DNA from: Candidatus Roseilinea sp. NK_OTU-006
GTDB taxonomy: Bacteria; Chloroflexota; Anaerolineae; J036; Brachytrichaceae
Direction of reading: 5' to 3'
DNA length: 64,000 nt
Assembly (NCBI RefSeq): GCF_012931985.1
Contig: NZ_JAAFGM010000001.1
Span: 62,001-126,000 of the forward strand
Shown here: piece by piece, positions 46,903 to 56,754 of the stretch
Numbering within the stretch: the stretch's first letter is position 1
Layout of the letters: each line of letters opens with the position of its first letter
Made by a program: the position numbers and the translations under genes
Notes under the pieces: model-generated
Told to the model about the DNA's origin: nothing
Database searches by the model: none
The model's input: the letters and a program-made list of their open reading frames with translations, nothing else

Positions 46903-48738
46903 ATGAATTATCGGGCTGCGGCGCTGGCGTGCGCCGTGTGGTTGGCCGGTTGTGCGACCGCGCTGCCGCCGGTGCCGCCGACGCCGGCGCCGGCGTTCAC
47001 CCTCGAACCCTTCGAGACCGACGCTGACTGCGCTACGCTGTGCATTCGGCGCGTGTCCAGTCGCCGCATTCCCAAGTGGCGCAAACTCGAGTTCGATCTT
47101 GTTACCCCGATCCGGGCCGATAATCCCTTTGATCCGAATCAAATTGAAATCGATGTGCGCTTCACGTCGCCCCAGGGCGATGTGGTGGAAGTGCCGGCCT
47201 ACTTTTACAGCCATGAGCGGCAGCAAGGATGGCGGGCGCGCTTCTCGCCGACGGCAGAAGGCGAGTGGCGCGCGCAGCCGTTGCTCCGCAAGCCGTTCGC
47301 CTTCGCAGGTGAGCCGGTAGCCTTTCAGGTATCCCCGCCGTTGCCTGGTTCCCATGGCTTCCTGCGTGTAGATCGGCGCAACCCGCGCTATTTGGCCTTC
47401 GATGACGGCACACCATTCTTCGCCATCGGCCTCAACTTGGCGTGGTGGAAGGATGACCCAATCGCCGACTACCGGCGTTGGTTCGATGCGTTGCGGGCGA
47501 ACGGCGCAAACACGGCGCGCATCTGGATGGCGCCGCAGTCGTTCAGCCTGGAGTGGCGCGACACGCCGCTGGGCGATTACACCGCGCGTATGGATCGCGC
47601 CCACTCCCTGGATCAGGTTTTTGAGATGGCCGAGGCGCGCGGCATCTATATCCAGCTCACCCTGCTGGACTACAGTCAGTTTAGCCTGAACGTGTATCCG
47701 CTGTGGCGCGAGAATCCTTACAACGCCGCGAACGGCGGGCCGTGCGCTCGGCCGCGCGACTTTGCGACCGATCCGGCGGCGCGCGCGTTGTTCAAGCGAC
47801 GGTTGCGTTATATCGCCGCGCGCTGGGCCTATTCCACGCATCTGCTGGCGTGGGAGTGGTGGAACGAGGTGGATTTCACCGAGATGGTGGAGACCGAACT
47901 GCTCCGACGCTGGATCGAGGAAATGACGGCCGAGTTGCGCGCGCATGACCCCTATCGCCACCTGGTCACCACGAGTTACTCTGTTCCGGGCGATCCTCAC
48001 ATCTGGAACATGCCGGAGATTGACGTGGTGCAACGCCACGAATATATCGGCGAGGATGCGCGCTGGTTCAGCCCCGTGGGGGGCGGGCGCGCCTTCTTCC
48101 AGCACATGAAGGAGGTGGCCCATAAGCCGGTTGTGATCGGCGAATTCGCCGCCACCTTCACCTTGGAGCAGCCAAATGCGCTGACGCGCGAGGGCGTCCA
48201 GTTCCACAATGGCCTGTGGGCGGCGCCCTTCAACGGCTTTGCCAGTACGGCCATGTATTGGTGGTGGGATACGCTGGTGGAGCCGGCCGGCCTATGGTCG
48301 CATTACCGGGGCCTCTCGGCCTTCCTGCGCGGCGAGGACCTGGCGCGCTACGCGCCGACGGCGATTGTCGTGACGCCGGAGCAAGACGCCATCGCGCTGG
48401 GATTGCGCGCGCCGGATCGCGTCCTGGTCTGGCTGCGCAACCGCGCCTACAACATGGACGAGGGCGCGTATCAATACGGTGTTCAGATTGCAACCGGCCA
48501 GGCTAAAGAACACACCTTTCGCTTCGTGCCGCGCCGCCTCGATGCAGTCACGTTGGAGCTGGAAGCGTTGGGCGCCGGCCGGCATCGCGTGCAGTGGTTC
48601 GACACAGTCTCCGGCGCGCTGCTGTCGGCGTCGGATGTCGCTGTGTCGGATGGCAAGCTGATCGTGCGCGCCCCGCCGTTCAATCGCGATTTGGCCGCAA
48701 AAGTGACACCGGCCGGCGGAGCCCCAGGACCTCATTAG
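46903..48738 (+). CDS. Lipoprotein glycoside hydrolase with N-terminal DUF5060 domain
   Basis: A 611 aa predicted lipoprotein (lipobox LAGC, Cys17). An immunoglobulin-like DUF5060 domain (about 30-145) precedes a GH5-like TIM barrel: YLAFDDGTPFFAIGLNL, the acid/base Glu in WEWWNEVDF, and the nucleophile Glu in VIGEFAATF. The C-terminus is a beta sandwich. It likely cuts a beta-linked polysaccharide at the cell surface. It stands between pgl and an EEP-family gene on the same strand, so it may supply sugar to the pathway upstream. Confidence 0.75.
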   Translation: MNYRAAALACAVWLAGCATALPPVPPTPAPAFTLEPFETDADCATLCIRRVSSRRIPKWRKLEFDLVTPIRADNPFDPNQIEIDVRFTSPQGDVVEVPAYFYSHERQQGWRARFSPTAEGEWRAQPLLRKPFAFAGEPVAFQVSPPLPGSHGFLRVDRRNPRYLAFDDGTPFFAIGLNLAWWKDDPIADYRRWFDALRANGANTARIWMAPQSFSLEWRDTPLGDYTARMDRAHSLDQVFEMAEARGIYIQLTLLDYSQFSLNVYPLWRENPYNAANGGPCARPRDFATDPAARALFKRRLRYIAARWAYSTHLLAWEWWNEVDFTEMVETELLRRWIEEMTAELRAHDPYRHLVTTSYSVPGDPHIWNMPEIDVVQRHEYIGEDARWFSPVGGGRAFFQHMKEVAHKPVVIGEFAATFTLEQPNALTREGVQFHNGLWAAPFNGFASTAMYWWWDTLVEPAGLWSHYRGLSAFLRGEDLARYAPTAIVVTPEQDAIALGLRAPDRVLVWLRNRAYNMDEGAYQYGVQIATGQAKEHTFRFVPRRLDAVTLELEALGAGRHRVQWFDTVSGALLSASDVAVSDGKLIVRAPPFNRDLAAKVTPAGGAPGPH

Positions 48739-48747
48739 GTGAGCGTG

Positions 48748-49551
48748 ATGTTTAAGCTGGTCACCTTCAACTTGCTCAACAAACCGTCGCGTTGGCACGA
48801 TCGGCGTAAGTTGATCGTCCGTGAGTTGGCCGAGCTACAGCCCGATGTGATCGCGCTACAGGAGGTGAGCCTGCCGCACAACAACGCGGAGTGGCTGGCG
48901 GATCAGCTCGGCGGATACACCGTGCATACCTCGCCCAAGACCGGCGCGTTGGCCAAGCGCGAAGCCGTTGCCATGCTCAGCCGACTGCCGGTCGAGGGGT
49001 GCCATACGCTCAGCCTGGTTGCGCAGTCGCGCGTTGCGCAAGCCGTGCGCTTGCGCGTAGGGGATCGGCCGATTGTGATCGTCAACGGCCATTTCATGTT
49101 TCACGTCTACGACCACATCAAGCGCACGCGCCAGGTGCAGCGGGTGCTCAATTGGTTGCGGTTGGCTGCGGCGAGCTATCCGGTGGTCGTCTGCGGCGAC
49201 TTCAACGCTACTCCCGAGATGCGCACGATCCGCATGATGAAAGAATCGTTTTCGTCGGCGTATGAAGTCGCGCATGGACGAGAGCCGGAGTACACCTGTC
49301 CGACGCCGCTGGTGTATCGGTTTCATGCCGCGCGCAAAGGGTTGAGCCTGGTCGGCAATCTGATCGCTCATCGCCAGCCCGAGCCTTGGCGCGGCACGCT
49401 TGACTACATCTTTGTGGACGATAACTTCCATGTGCGCTCTTGCGAGGTGGTGTTAAACACGCCCGCGTCCTCCGATCCAACCCTGTATCCGTCGGATCAC
49501 GTGGGCTTGTGCGTCACTTTGGAGGTGGCTGCGCTGCCGGTGACCCGCTAA
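48748..49551 (+). CDS. Endonuclease/exonuclease/phosphatase (EEP) family hydrolase
   Basis: A 267 aa metal-dependent phosphoesterase with the EEP fold motifs FNLLNK, IALQEV (metal-binding Glu), VVCGDFNATPE, and SDHVGL (catalytic His) near the end. Members cleave DNA, phosphoinositides or sphingomyelin-like lipids. The ATG at 48748 is preferred, with AGGTGA at 48737-48742; a GTG at 48739 is adjacent to the previous stop. No signal peptide is seen, so a cytoplasmic role is likely. The 56 bp after it hold only a short GCGCA/TGCGC hairpin (49552-49565). Confidence 0.85.
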   Translation: MFKLVTFNLLNKPSRWHDRRKLIVRELAELQPDVIALQEVSLPHNNAEWLADQLGGYTVHTSPKTGALAKREAVAMLSRLPVEGCHTLSLVAQSRVAQAVRLRVGDRPIVIVNGHFMFHVYDHIKRTRQVQRVLNWLRLAAASYPVVVCGDFNATPEMRTIRMMKESFSSAYEVAHGREPEYTCPTPLVYRFHAARKGLSLVGNLIAHRQPEPWRGTLDYIFVDDNFHVRSCEVVLNTPASSDPTLYPSDHVGLCVTLEVAALPVTR

Positions 49552-49607
49552 GCGCAGCCCTGCGCGAGGTCAGCCGCCGCGATGCTGGTTGGGGCGCTGT
49601 GGCAGGC

Positions 49608-50987
49608 TCACCGTCGTCGAGCGATGCGCATCGGCATGCCATTTCGCGAGATTAGCGTGCCGGCCATGTCAAGCTGCGGATTGTGTCGCGGGTTGGCCAA
49701 TTCGGGCGTAAATTGTCGCGCCAGCATCGCTAGCAGGATATGCGACTCGAATAGCGAGAAGTTGTTCCCCAGGCAGATGCGTTGTCCGGCCGCGAAAGGA
49801 TGATAGGCGTATGGGTGTTGCGACGCTTCGCGCTCTGGCGTCCAGCGCTCTGGATCGAATCGTTCCGGCTCATCCCAGAAGTGAGGATGGCGATGTGTGA
49901 GAAAAGGGGCAAGGATGACGGTGGAGCCGGCGGCGATGCGCTTCCCGTCAATCACGTCGTCCTGGGTCATGTCACGCGCATAGAGCGGTGCGGCCGGATA
50001 CAACCGCATCGTTTCCTTGATGACCTGCAAGGTGTAAGGCATGCGCTTGAGATCCTCGACTGTCGGCTCGCGATCGCCCAGCACCGTGTCAATTTCGTCG
50101 CGCAGTCGGCGGGCGACTTCTGGTTGCTTGGCTAACGCATACCAGGCAAAGGTCAGCGTGCGCGCGGTTGTTTCGTGGCCAGCAAAGAAAAGGGTGATCG
50201 TCTCGTCGCGCAGCAACGCATCGGATGCCGCTTCGCCGGTCTCCTCGTCGCGCGCTAGCATCAGCTTGCTCAGCAAATCGTTCGGCCAGCGTTCGACCGG
50301 CATGGCGCGACGCTGCGCGATCACATCTTGGATATACGCATGCACGCGCCGGCGCGCGTGGCTGTAACGCTTGTTCTCGCCGATCTTCAGCCAGACCGGC
50401 AGCCTCAGCGGCCTGATCTGACGGGTCGCCGTGAACTGGATCATCGTTTCAACGTCGTTCTTCAGCTCCAGCAGCGTCTCGTCCGATTCAGTGGTGAACA
50501 GGCTGCGCAGGATGATCGAGGCTGTCACGAACATCATCTCGTCGAGCATCTCGACGACGGATCCCACCTTGCCTTGCCAGCGCGCGATGAATTGTTGTGC
50601 GTCGCGAATGATGATCGCCAGGAACTGTTCTACGCCGCGCGGCGTAAAGAAGGGCGACATCAGTTGGCGCTGTCTGCGCCAGGCGGCGCCGGTGGCCGTC
50701 AGCACCCCGTTCCCCAGCAGCAGCTCGCGCACGATGTCGTAGCTTTCGCGCTTGTCGTAGATGTCGCGTCGAACAATGCTGATGTGATGCACGTGATCGG
50801 GATGGATGGCCAAGGTCATCTTGCGCGGGCCGATCTGGATTTGAAACAAGTCGCCATGTCGGCGCCATTCGTCGTGTAGAAATTGCAAAAAGCCTTTGCG
50901 CCGGATGTCCCACGCGGCGTCGAAGATGAGCGGGCTTCGGCGCCCGGGCAGCGCTGTGAGTTGAGCCGATGACGTGATGGTGGTCAT
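49608..50987 (-). CDS. Cytochrome P450
   Basis: A soluble heme monooxygenase of 459 aa with all landmark motifs: I-helix FFAGHETTARTL, K-helix KETMRLYP (ExxR), and the heme loop FAAGQRICLGNN with thiolate ligand Cys405. The sequence style resembles the CYP4/CYP102-like group, which hydroxylates fatty acids, terpenoids or carotenoids. No reductase or ferredoxin gene is adjacent. It lies 45 bp behind the hydrogenase maturation protease on the same strand and may be read through from the hox operon, though a functional link is not evident. Confidence 0.92.
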   Translation of the reverse strand: MTTITSSAQLTALPGRRSPLIFDAAWDIRRKGFLQFLHDEWRRHGDLFQIQIGPRKMTLAIHPDHVHHISIVRRDIYDKRESYDIVRELLLGNGVLTATGAAWRRQRQLMSPFFTPRGVEQFLAIIIRDAQQFIARWQGKVGSVVEMLDEMMFVTASIILRSLFTTESDETLLELKNDVETMIQFTATRQIRPLRLPVWLKIGENKRYSHARRRVHAYIQDVIAQRRAMPVERWPNDLLSKLMLARDEETGEAASDALLRDETITLFFAGHETTARTLTFAWYALAKQPEVARRLRDEIDTVLGDREPTVEDLKRMPYTLQVIKETMRLYPAAPLYARDMTQDDVIDGKRIAAGSTVILAPFLTHRHPHFWDEPERFDPERWTPEREASQHPYAYHPFAAGQRICLGNNFSLFESHILLAMLARQFTPELANPRHNPQLDMAGTLISRNGMPMRIARRR

Positions 50988-51032
50988 AGCGCCCAGTGTA
51001 GACCCTCAAGCTGAGTGAGCGATGATCTTGCT

Positions 51033-51506
51033 TCACCGACTGGTGAAGAGCAGCCGGATGCGGCGCAGCGCAACTTCGACGCCCTGGCGCGCGCGTTCGG
51101 AGAGCGACTCGCCGAAGTCGAAGTCCACGCCGGGCACTGAGACTAACCAAGCCTGTGGGCAGCGCCCGTAGAGTTGTTGGGTCAACGCCAGCAGCCTGCG
51201 TGGGTCGCTCGTGTGTGTATCGGCGGCCCTTGTGCCATCTTCTGCTGCGCCGATCGCGGTGAAGGTTACGTCGGCAGGCGGTTGGACGTGCGGGTCGGCG
51301 CGTCGTGCGTCTACGAAGATCACCACTTCGGCGCTCGCCAACGCATCGGCAAGCTCTGGTGTCAACTGGTGCATTGAAATGGCACGCACGTTGGGCAGAT
51401 GCCAAGAGGCCACGATTTCGGCGACGCGCGGGCCGGCGCCGTCATCTTGCCGCAACGTGTTGCCGTAGCCGATGATCAGAAAGTCGGTGGCGACCCCTTT
51501 ACTCAC
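51033..51506 (-). CDS. hoxW: Hydrogenase maturation protease for the bidirectional hydrogenase
   Basis: An endopeptidase that trims the C-terminus of the NiFe large subunit after nickel insertion. The family motif [20 protein letters not shown] is present with its nickel-sensing acidic residues, and FVDARRAD follows. I start at a GTG (51506) with GAGGT upstream, giving 157 aa and an 8-nt overlap with hoxH; a TTG at 51521 is possible. Its place next to hoxH, whose tail carries a cleavable extension, supports the name. Confidence 0.85.
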   Translation of the reverse strand: MSKGVATDFLIIGYGNTLRQDDGAGPRVAEIVASWHLPNVRAISMHQLTPELADALASAEVVIFVDARRADPHVQPPADVTFTAIGAAEDGTRAADTHTSDPRRLLALTQQLYGRCPQAWLVSVPGVDFDFGESLSERARQGVEVALRRIRLLFTSR

Positions 51507-52938
51507 GCTTGACCTCGGCAAGCACCGTACCGTCGCTGCCGATCAACGTCACGATCATCGGCATCTGGCCGATGGCATGGGTGGAGCAGCTCAGGCACGG
51601 GTCGAACGCGCGAATGCCGGCCTCGACCCGATTCAGCAGTCCCTCCGGAATGCCGGCGGCTGCGCCGTGGATCCAGTGCTGCGCAATCTGCTTGACCGTG
51701 CGATTCATGGCGATGTTGTTCTGGCCGGTGGCGATGATTAAGTTCACGCGACGGATCATGCCGTGCTCGTCCACTTCGTAGTCGTGGAACAACGTGCCGC
51801 GCGGCGCTTCGCTGACGCCGACGCCGTGCAGCTTGTTGATGCCGCCGCTGGCTCGCACGCGGGGCGAGAGGAGGTCTGGATCGTCGAGCAGCAGCGCGAT
51901 GCGCTCGAGTGCAGCCAGGATCTCGACGAGGCGCGCGTAGTGATACATGAACGACGATGTGACCACACCGTGCGCGTTGCCACGCTGCCGGAACTCGGCC
52001 AGTTCGGCGTCGGCCTGTGGCGTCCCCATGCCGGAGCAGATGTTCAGCCGCGCCAGCGGCCCGACGCGATACGCGCCGTCGGGATAGCCCAGCGGTTTGT
52101 AATACGGCGATTTGAGGTAGGACCATGGCTCAACCGCTTCGCCCAGGATTTGGGCGTAGTGGCGTGGGTCGAACCCATCCACCAACACGTTCCCGTCGCT
52201 GTCGGTGATGCGCAGCCAACCATCGTAATGCTCCCACCGGCCGCCGTCCTTGCTCACCAAGCCCATGAATAGGGTAGGGAAGTTGCCGAAGTGTGCCACT
52301 TCGTCAGAGTGCTCATCGGCGTAGCGTTTGAAGAAGGCGAGCGCGCGCTTCACCGTGTCGAGGGCTTCCGGCAGCCGGCCGCGCAAATAGTCGCGGTTCG
52401 CCGGCGTCAGCGGTTCGCGCACGCCGCCGGGCACGGCCCAAGCCGGATGGATCTTGCGCCCGCCCAGCAACTCGATCACTTCTTGGCCAAACTGGCGCAA
52501 CCGAATGCCGCCGCGCGCCAGGTCGGGGTAGCGCGCGATCAAGCCGAACACGTTGCGCTGGGCCGGGTCGCTGTCGTAACCGAGCAGCAGGTCGGGTGAG
52601 CTCAGGTGGAAGAAGCTCAGCGCGTGCGATTGCACGATTTGGCCCAGGTTCATCAGCCGGCGCAGCTTCTCCGCCGCTGGGGGAATGCTCACGGCGAAGA
52701 TGTCGTCGCCGGTCTTGGCGCTGGCCAACAGGTGGCTGACGGGGCAGATGCCGCACACGCGCGCCGTGATGCCGGCCATTTCGCCCAGCGGCCGGCCTTC
52801 GCAGAACTTCTCGAAGCCGCGAAACTCCACGACGTGGAAGCGCGCGTCGCTCACCTCGCCTGCGTCGTCGAGGTAGATCGAAATCTTGGCGTGGCCCTCG
52901 ATCCGAGTGACCGGGTCAATCACGATGCGTTGAGTCAT
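51499..52938 (-). CDS. hoxH: NAD-reducing bidirectional [NiFe] hydrogenase, large subunit
   Basis: The catalytic subunit of 479 aa. The four Ni-Fe cysteine ligands lie in [10 protein letters not shown] (Cys62, Cys65) and DPCLSCSTH (Cys448, Cys451). After His454 come 25 residues, the extension removed by the maturation protease. The sequence style ([20 protein letters not shown]) matches group 3d HoxH of cyanobacteria and other bacteria. It follows hoxY after a 66-bp gap holding a heptamer array, and overlaps hoxW. Confidence 0.95.
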   Translation of the reverse strand: MTQRIVIDPVTRIEGHAKISIYLDDAGEVSDARFHVVEFRGFEKFCEGRPLGEMAGITARVCGICPVSHLLASAKTGDDIFAVSIPPAAEKLRRLMNLGQIVQSHALSFFHLSSPDLLLGYDSDPAQRNVFGLIARYPDLARGGIRLRQFGQEVIELLGGRKIHPAWAVPGGVREPLTPANRDYLRGRLPEALDTVKRALAFFKRYADEHSDEVAHFGNFPTLFMGLVSKDGGRWEHYDGWLRITDSDGNVLVDGFDPRHYAQILGEAVEPWSYLKSPYYKPLGYPDGAYRVGPLARLNICSGMGTPQADAELAEFRQRGNAHGVVTSSFMYHYARLVEILAALERIALLLDDPDLLSPRVRASGGINKLHGVGVSEAPRGTLFHDYEVDEHGMIRRVNLIIATGQNNIAMNRTVKQIAQHWIHGAAAGIPEGLLNRVEAGIRAFDPCLSCSTHAIGQMPMIVTLIGSDGTVLAEVKRE

Positions 52939-52941
52939 GGC

Positions 52942-52998
52942 TCAGATAGCAGAAGTCAGAAAGTCAGAAGTCAGATAGCCGACTCTCCACTCCCGACG
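52942..52998. repeat. Heptamer array between hoxY and hoxH
   Basis: Units in order: TCAGATA, GCAGAAG, TCAGAAA with one extra G, TCAGAAG, TCAGATA, GCCGACT, CTCCACT, CCCGACG. The TCAG-N3 words match the left arm of the gnd-zwf array, and the last three match the CCCGACT units in the hoxU-hoxF array. It fills nearly the whole gap, ending 6 bp from the hoxY stop. Confidence 0.8.
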
Positions 52999-53004
52999 AA
53001 TCGT

Positions 53005-53550
53005 TCAACCGAATTTCAACATCTCGCGGCCGATCATCTCGGGCGGCTTCCCCTCGATGAGGGCTTGCAGCACTGCACGGATGCGTTTAGCCGGCGGCGG
53101 GCAGCCGGGGATGTACAAGTCCACCGGGATGACGGCGTGCACCGGCAAAACCTGATCTATCAGCGGCGGCACGATGCCGTCGTCGTGCGGGACTTGGGGG
53201 TGCAGCAGTTGCGCGTCCTGATAGGCACGGTCGAGCACGACCTCGGCGCCGCCGAGCGGGTTGCGCATGGCGGTCACGTTGCCGGTCACCGCGCAGTCGC
53301 CGAACGATACCACCAGCCGGCTGTGCTTGCGAATGGCGTGAATCAGTTCGAGATGGTCTTGGTTGGCAATCGCGCCCTCGACCAGCGTCACATCTACATT
53401 CTCCGGGAAGGTCTTGACATCGGCCACCGGGCTATACACCACCTCCACCGCCTCGGCCAAGTCGAACAACCACTCGTCCAGGTCGAGGAACGACATGTGG
53501 CAGCCGGAGCAGCCGCCCATCCATACCGTTGCGAATCTGAGTTTGCCCAT
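53005..53550 (-). CDS. hoxY: Bidirectional hydrogenase small subunit
   Basis: Carries the single proximal 4Fe-4S cluster that passes electrons between HoxH and the diaphorase. The 181 aa product (ATG at 53550) has the four ligand cysteines in GGCSGCHMSFLD, FGDCAVTGN and IPGCPPPAKRI, and lacks the extra clusters of longer small subunits, as expected for group 3d. The 56-bp gap after hoxU contains no obvious promoter. Confidence 0.95.
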   Translation of the reverse strand: MGKLRFATVWMGGCSGCHMSFLDLDEWLFDLAEAVEVVYSPVADVKTFPENVDVTLVEGAIANQDHLELIHAIRKHSRLVVSFGDCAVTGNVTAMRNPLGGAEVVLDRAYQDAQLLHPQVPHDDGIVPPLIDQVLPVHAVIPVDLYIPGCPPPAKRIRAVLQALIEGKPPEMIGREMLKFG

Positions 53551-53606
53551 CTTCTTCTCGTTCTTCTCGCCGCTTGCGGCCGCGAGCGGCGAGCAACACT
53601 TACTAC

Positions 53607-54320
53607 TCACACATTCCACACCTTCCGCTCGCGCGCGGCCTTCAAGAAGGCCAGCTTTTCGGCGTCATGCACCATCTCGGCGACGGTGGAGCCTTGTTTG
53701 AACAGGGCGCCGGTTGGGCAGGCCATCACGCACTTGCCACAACTGGTGCATGTGGTGGATTCGCCCCAGGGCACGTTCATGTCGCGGATGATGAGCGACT
53801 TGGCGCCGCGGCCCATGACGTCAATCGTGTGCGCGCCCTCCAGTTGGTCGCACGCGCGCACGCAGCGCGTGCACAAAATGCAACGGTTGTGATCCATGCC
53901 AAAGCGCTCGTGCGACAGGTCCACGCCTAGCTTGGGAAAGATGTAGTCGTAGCGCACGTGGTCCATGCCTACCTCGATGCCCAGGTTTTGTAGCTCGCAG
54001 TGGCCGTTGGCCACACACACTGCGCAGACGTGGTTGCGCTCGGCAAACAGCAACTCGATGATCTGCCGGCGATAGGCGCGCAGCCGTTGGGTGTCGGTGC
54101 GCACCTCCATGCCCTCTTGCACGCGCGTAGTGCACGCGGGCAGGAGCTTGTTCGAGCCGGCTACCTCCACCAAACACATCCGGCATGCGCCCACGTCGGT
54201 TAGTCCGTCCAAGTGGCACAACACCGGGATGTGGATGTGCGCATCGCGCGCGGCCTCGAGGATGGTCTGGTCGTTGCGGGCGCTGATTTCCTGACCGTTG
54301 ATCGTAAGTGTTCTTGGCAT
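53607..54320 (-). CDS. hoxU: Bidirectional hydrogenase diaphorase subunit HoxU
   Basis: A NuoG-like iron-sulfur subunit of 237 aa that wires the FMN subunit to the hydrogenase. An N-terminal 2Fe-2S ferredoxin domain ([16 protein letters not shown]) is followed by a His-Cys3 4Fe-4S motif ([12 protein letters not shown]). Two 4Fe-4S motifs complete it ([22 protein letters not shown]). The gap to hoxF upstream is a heptamer repeat array. Confidence 0.95.
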   Translation of the reverse strand: MPRTLTINGQEISARNDQTILEAARDAHIHIPVLCHLDGLTDVGACRMCLVEVAGSNKLLPACTTRVQEGMEVRTDTQRLRAYRRQIIELLFAERNHVCAVCVANGHCELQNLGIEVGMDHVRYDYIFPKLGVDLSHERFGMDHNRCILCTRCVRACDQLEGAHTIDVMGRGAKSLIIRDMNVPWGESTTCTSCGKCVMACPTGALFKQGSTVAEMVHDAEKLAFLKAARERKVWNV

Positions 54321-54330
54321 GATTTAGCTG

Positions 54331-54472
54331 TGAGCGTTGAGCCGTGAGCGATGAACCTCCCGACTCCCAACTCCCCACCTCCAACTCTAACTACTGATTG
54401 CTGGCCTCTGGCTTCTGGCTTCTGGATTCTGGCTTCTGGATTCTGGCTTCTGGATTCTGACCTCTGGCTTCT
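54331..54472. repeat. 142-bp heptamer array spanning the hoxF-hoxU junction and the hoxF 3' end
   Basis: Ten exact heptamers run from 54331 to 54400: TGAGCGT, TGAGCCG, TGAGCGA, TGAACCT, CCCGACT, CCCAACT, CCCCACC, TCCAACT, CTAACTA, CTGATTG. After a 2-nt slip, ten more run from 54403 to 54472: GGCCTCT, GGCTTCT twice, GGATTCT, GGCTTCT, GGATTCT, GGCTTCT, GGATTCT, GACCTCT, GGCTTCT. The period stays 7 while the word drifts. The hoxF stop codon (54387-54389) lies inside. Confidence 0.92.
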
Positions 54473-56153
54473 GCTCCCCGTTCACCTTCCGCTCGTATTC
54501 CTCGCGGAAGTAGCGCAGCGTGCTGATGACCGGATTGGGCGCGCTCTGTCCCAAGCCGCACAGGCTGGTGTGTTTCACCATGTCGCACAACTCCTCCAAG
54601 ATGTGGAGATCGCGCCGGGTGGCCCGGCCCTCTTGAATCCGGGTGAGGATGCGGTGCATCTGGACGGTGCCGGCGCGGCAGGGGATGCACTTGCCGCATG
54701 ATTCATCCATGCAGAACTCCATGAAGAAGCGCGCGACCTCCACCATGTCGGTCGAGTCGTCCATCACGATCATGCCGCCGCTGCCCATGATCGAGCCGAC
54801 CTTTGCCAGTGACTCGTAGTCCACCGGCATGTCCAGGAATTGCGCCGGAATGCACCCGCCCGATGGACCGCCGGTTTGCACGGCTTTGAATTGCCGACCG
54901 CCGGAGATGCCGCCGCCGATGTCGAACACGATCTCGCGCAGCGAGATGCCCATCGGCACCTCGATCAAGCCGGTGTTCTTCACCTGGCCGGTGAGCGCGA
55001 AGACCTTGGTGCCCTTGCTCTTCTCTGTGCCGATGCCGGCGAACCAATCCGCGCCTTTCATGATGATGGGCGGCACGTTGGCCAGCGTCTCGACGTTGTT
55101 GATGAGCGTTGGACAGCCCCACAGGCCGGACTCGGCCGGGAAGGGCGGTCGTGGGCGCGGTACGCCGCGCCCACCCTCGATCGAGGCTATGAGCGCCGTT
55201 TCCTCGCCGCACACAAACGCGCCGGCGCCCAGGCGGATGTCCACGTTGAAGCTGAATGCCGTGCCGCCGATGCCGCTGCCGAGCAAGCCGGCGCGCTGCG
55301 CTTGGCGGATCGCTGTGCGCAGCCGCTTCACGGCCAGTGGATACTCGGCGCGCACGTAGATGAAGCCCTGGTTCGCGCCCACGGCGTAGGCCGCGATGGC
55401 CATGCCCTCCAAGATGCGATGCGGATCGCCCTCCATCACGCTGCGATCCATGAATGCGCCTGGATCGCCCTCGTCGCCGTTGCAGATCACAAACTTGCGC
55501 GACTGAATGCCCTCCGGCACATGGGTCGGATACGCGTTCGGGTCGGACTTGGCCACGGTGCCCCACTTCAGGCCGGTCGGAAAGCCGGCGCCGCCGCGCC
55601 CGCGCAGACCGCTGCGGGTGATCTCGTCAATCACCTGCTGCGGCGTCATCTCGGTCAGCACCTTCAATAGCGCTTGATATCCTCCGACAGCGATGTAATC
55701 CTCAATGCGCTCTGGGTCTATCTTGCCGCAATGCTCTAGCACAATCTTGGTCTGGCGGGTGAAGAACGGCTGATCCAGCGGCGTCTCCAGCCGTTTGACC
55801 GGCTCGCCATCCAAGTGGGCGACGATCTCGCCGGCATCCTCCGGCTTGACGAATTGATACAGGATTGACCTGCGCCGATCGTCCTTTGCCTCGGCGGCCG
55901 CCGCCTGGCCGTTGACCTGCGACTCGATCTCGACCAGCGGGCCGAGCGAGCACAGGCCAGGACAGCCGACGCACTTGACCTCGGCATCGGCGGCCTGGCC
56001 GCGCTGTTTCAACTCGGCCTGCAGCGCCTTGGCGATCTGCTCGCTGTTGAGTGCTTGGCAGGCCGTGCCCACGCACACATACAAGTGGTGGCGCTTCTTC
56101 GTGCGTGCTAGGCGCTCGCTCGTCGCTGTCGCGTTAAGCTCTTCCAGGTTCAT
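54387..56153 (-). CDS. hoxF: Bidirectional hydrogenase diaphorase subunit HoxF, with repeat-encoded tail
   Basis: An NAD- and FMN-binding subunit of 588 aa. The N-terminal thioredoxin-like 2Fe-2S domain has CVGTAC and CVGCPGLC. The NuoF-like part has NAD loop [16 protein letters not shown] segment [13 protein letters not shown] and the 4Fe-4S motif [12 protein letters not shown]. It accepts or donates NADH electrons for H2 turnover. Homology ends near [10 protein letters not shown]. The last 28 residues ([15 protein letters not shown] and on) are a translation of the heptamer array, which also gives the TAG stop. AAGGA precedes the ATG. Confidence 0.94.
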   Translation of the reverse strand: MNLEELNATATSERLARTKKRHHLYVCVGTACQALNSEQIAKALQAELKQRGQAADAEVKCVGCPGLCSLGPLVEIESQVNGQAAAAEAKDDRRRSILYQFVKPEDAGEIVAHLDGEPVKRLETPLDQPFFTRQTKIVLEHCGKIDPERIEDYIAVGGYQALLKVLTEMTPQQVIDEITRSGLRGRGGAGFPTGLKWGTVAKSDPNAYPTHVPEGIQSRKFVICNGDEGDPGAFMDRSVMEGDPHRILEGMAIAAYAVGANQGFIYVRAEYPLAVKRLRTAIRQAQRAGLLGSGIGGTAFSFNVDIRLGAGAFVCGEETALIASIEGGRGVPRPRPPFPAESGLWGCPTLINNVETLANVPPIIMKGADWFAGIGTEKSKGTKVFALTGQVKNTGLIEVPMGISLREIVFDIGGGISGGRQFKAVQTGGPSGGCIPAQFLDMPVDYESLAKVGSIMGSGGMIVMDDSTDMVEVARFFMEFCMDESCGKCIPCRAGTVQMHRILTRIQEGRATRRDLHILEELCDMVKHTSLCGLGQSAPNPVISTLRYFREEYERKVNGEQKPEVRIQKPESRSQNPEARSQRPAISS

Positions 56154-56186
56154 CGCATCGATCCTTCCTGTTTCGTCAAGGCGTGT

Positions 56187-56744
56187 TCACCGAGCTTGCT
56201 GCACTGCGGCGAGTCGTTGCGCGATCTGCTGGGCGGCTGCTGTGGGTGCGACCTTGCCGATCGTCTCGCCGTCGAAGGTGATCACCGGCGCCAACGCGCA
56301 CGAGCCGAAGCAGCGCGCCGTGAGCAGCGAGAGCTGGTTGTCGCGCGTCGTGCCGCCGGCCTTCACGTCGTATTCGTCTTCGATCGCCGCCAGCACCTCG
56401 CGCGCCCCTTTGATGTAGCACGCCGTTCCCAGGCATACCACGCAGGTGTGCGCGCCTTGCGGCTTGAGCGTAAAGAGGTTGTAGAAGGTCGCCACGCCGA
56501 ATACCTTGCTGGGCGGCAAATGCAGCGTGCGGGCGATGTGTTTGAGCGTGAAATCGTCCAAATAGCCGAAGGCCTCCTGTGCGCTGTGTAGCGCCTCGAT
56601 CAGCCCGTGGCCTTGGTAACCGTAGCGGCGCATCGTCGCTTCGATGATCTTGTAGCGCTTGTCACTGACCAGCCGGTCAGTTGATGTCGCTGTTACGGCG
56701 TCGTTGCCGGTCAGTAGTCCGGGTGTGGTCGGTGTGCGGGTCAT
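56187..56744 (-). CDS. hoxE: Bidirectional hydrogenase diaphorase subunit HoxE
   Basis: A NuoE-like 2Fe-2S subunit of 185 aa that completes the diaphorase with HoxF and HoxU. The cluster ligands are in CLGTACYIKGA and ARCFGSCALAP. FGVATFYNLFTLKPQGAH is the usual family segment. I use the ATG at 56744, 11 bp after the upstream gene's stop. A TTG at 56780 would overlap that gene and add 12 residues. hoxF follows after 33 bp. Confidence 0.93.
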   Translation of the reverse strand: MTRTPTTPGLLTGNDAVTATSTDRLVSDKRYKIIEATMRRYGYQGHGLIEALHSAQEAFGYLDDFTLKHIARTLHLPPSKVFGVATFYNLFTLKPQGAHTCVVCLGTACYIKGAREVLAAIEDEYDVKAGGTTRDNQLSLLTARCFGSCALAPVITFDGETIGKVAPTAAAQQIAQRLAAVQQAR

Positions 56745-56754
56745 GAGGCTCGAA

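Noticed and set aside
54331-54480. CRISPR array
   Set aside because: The repeat period is 7 bp with no spacers and there are no cas genes.
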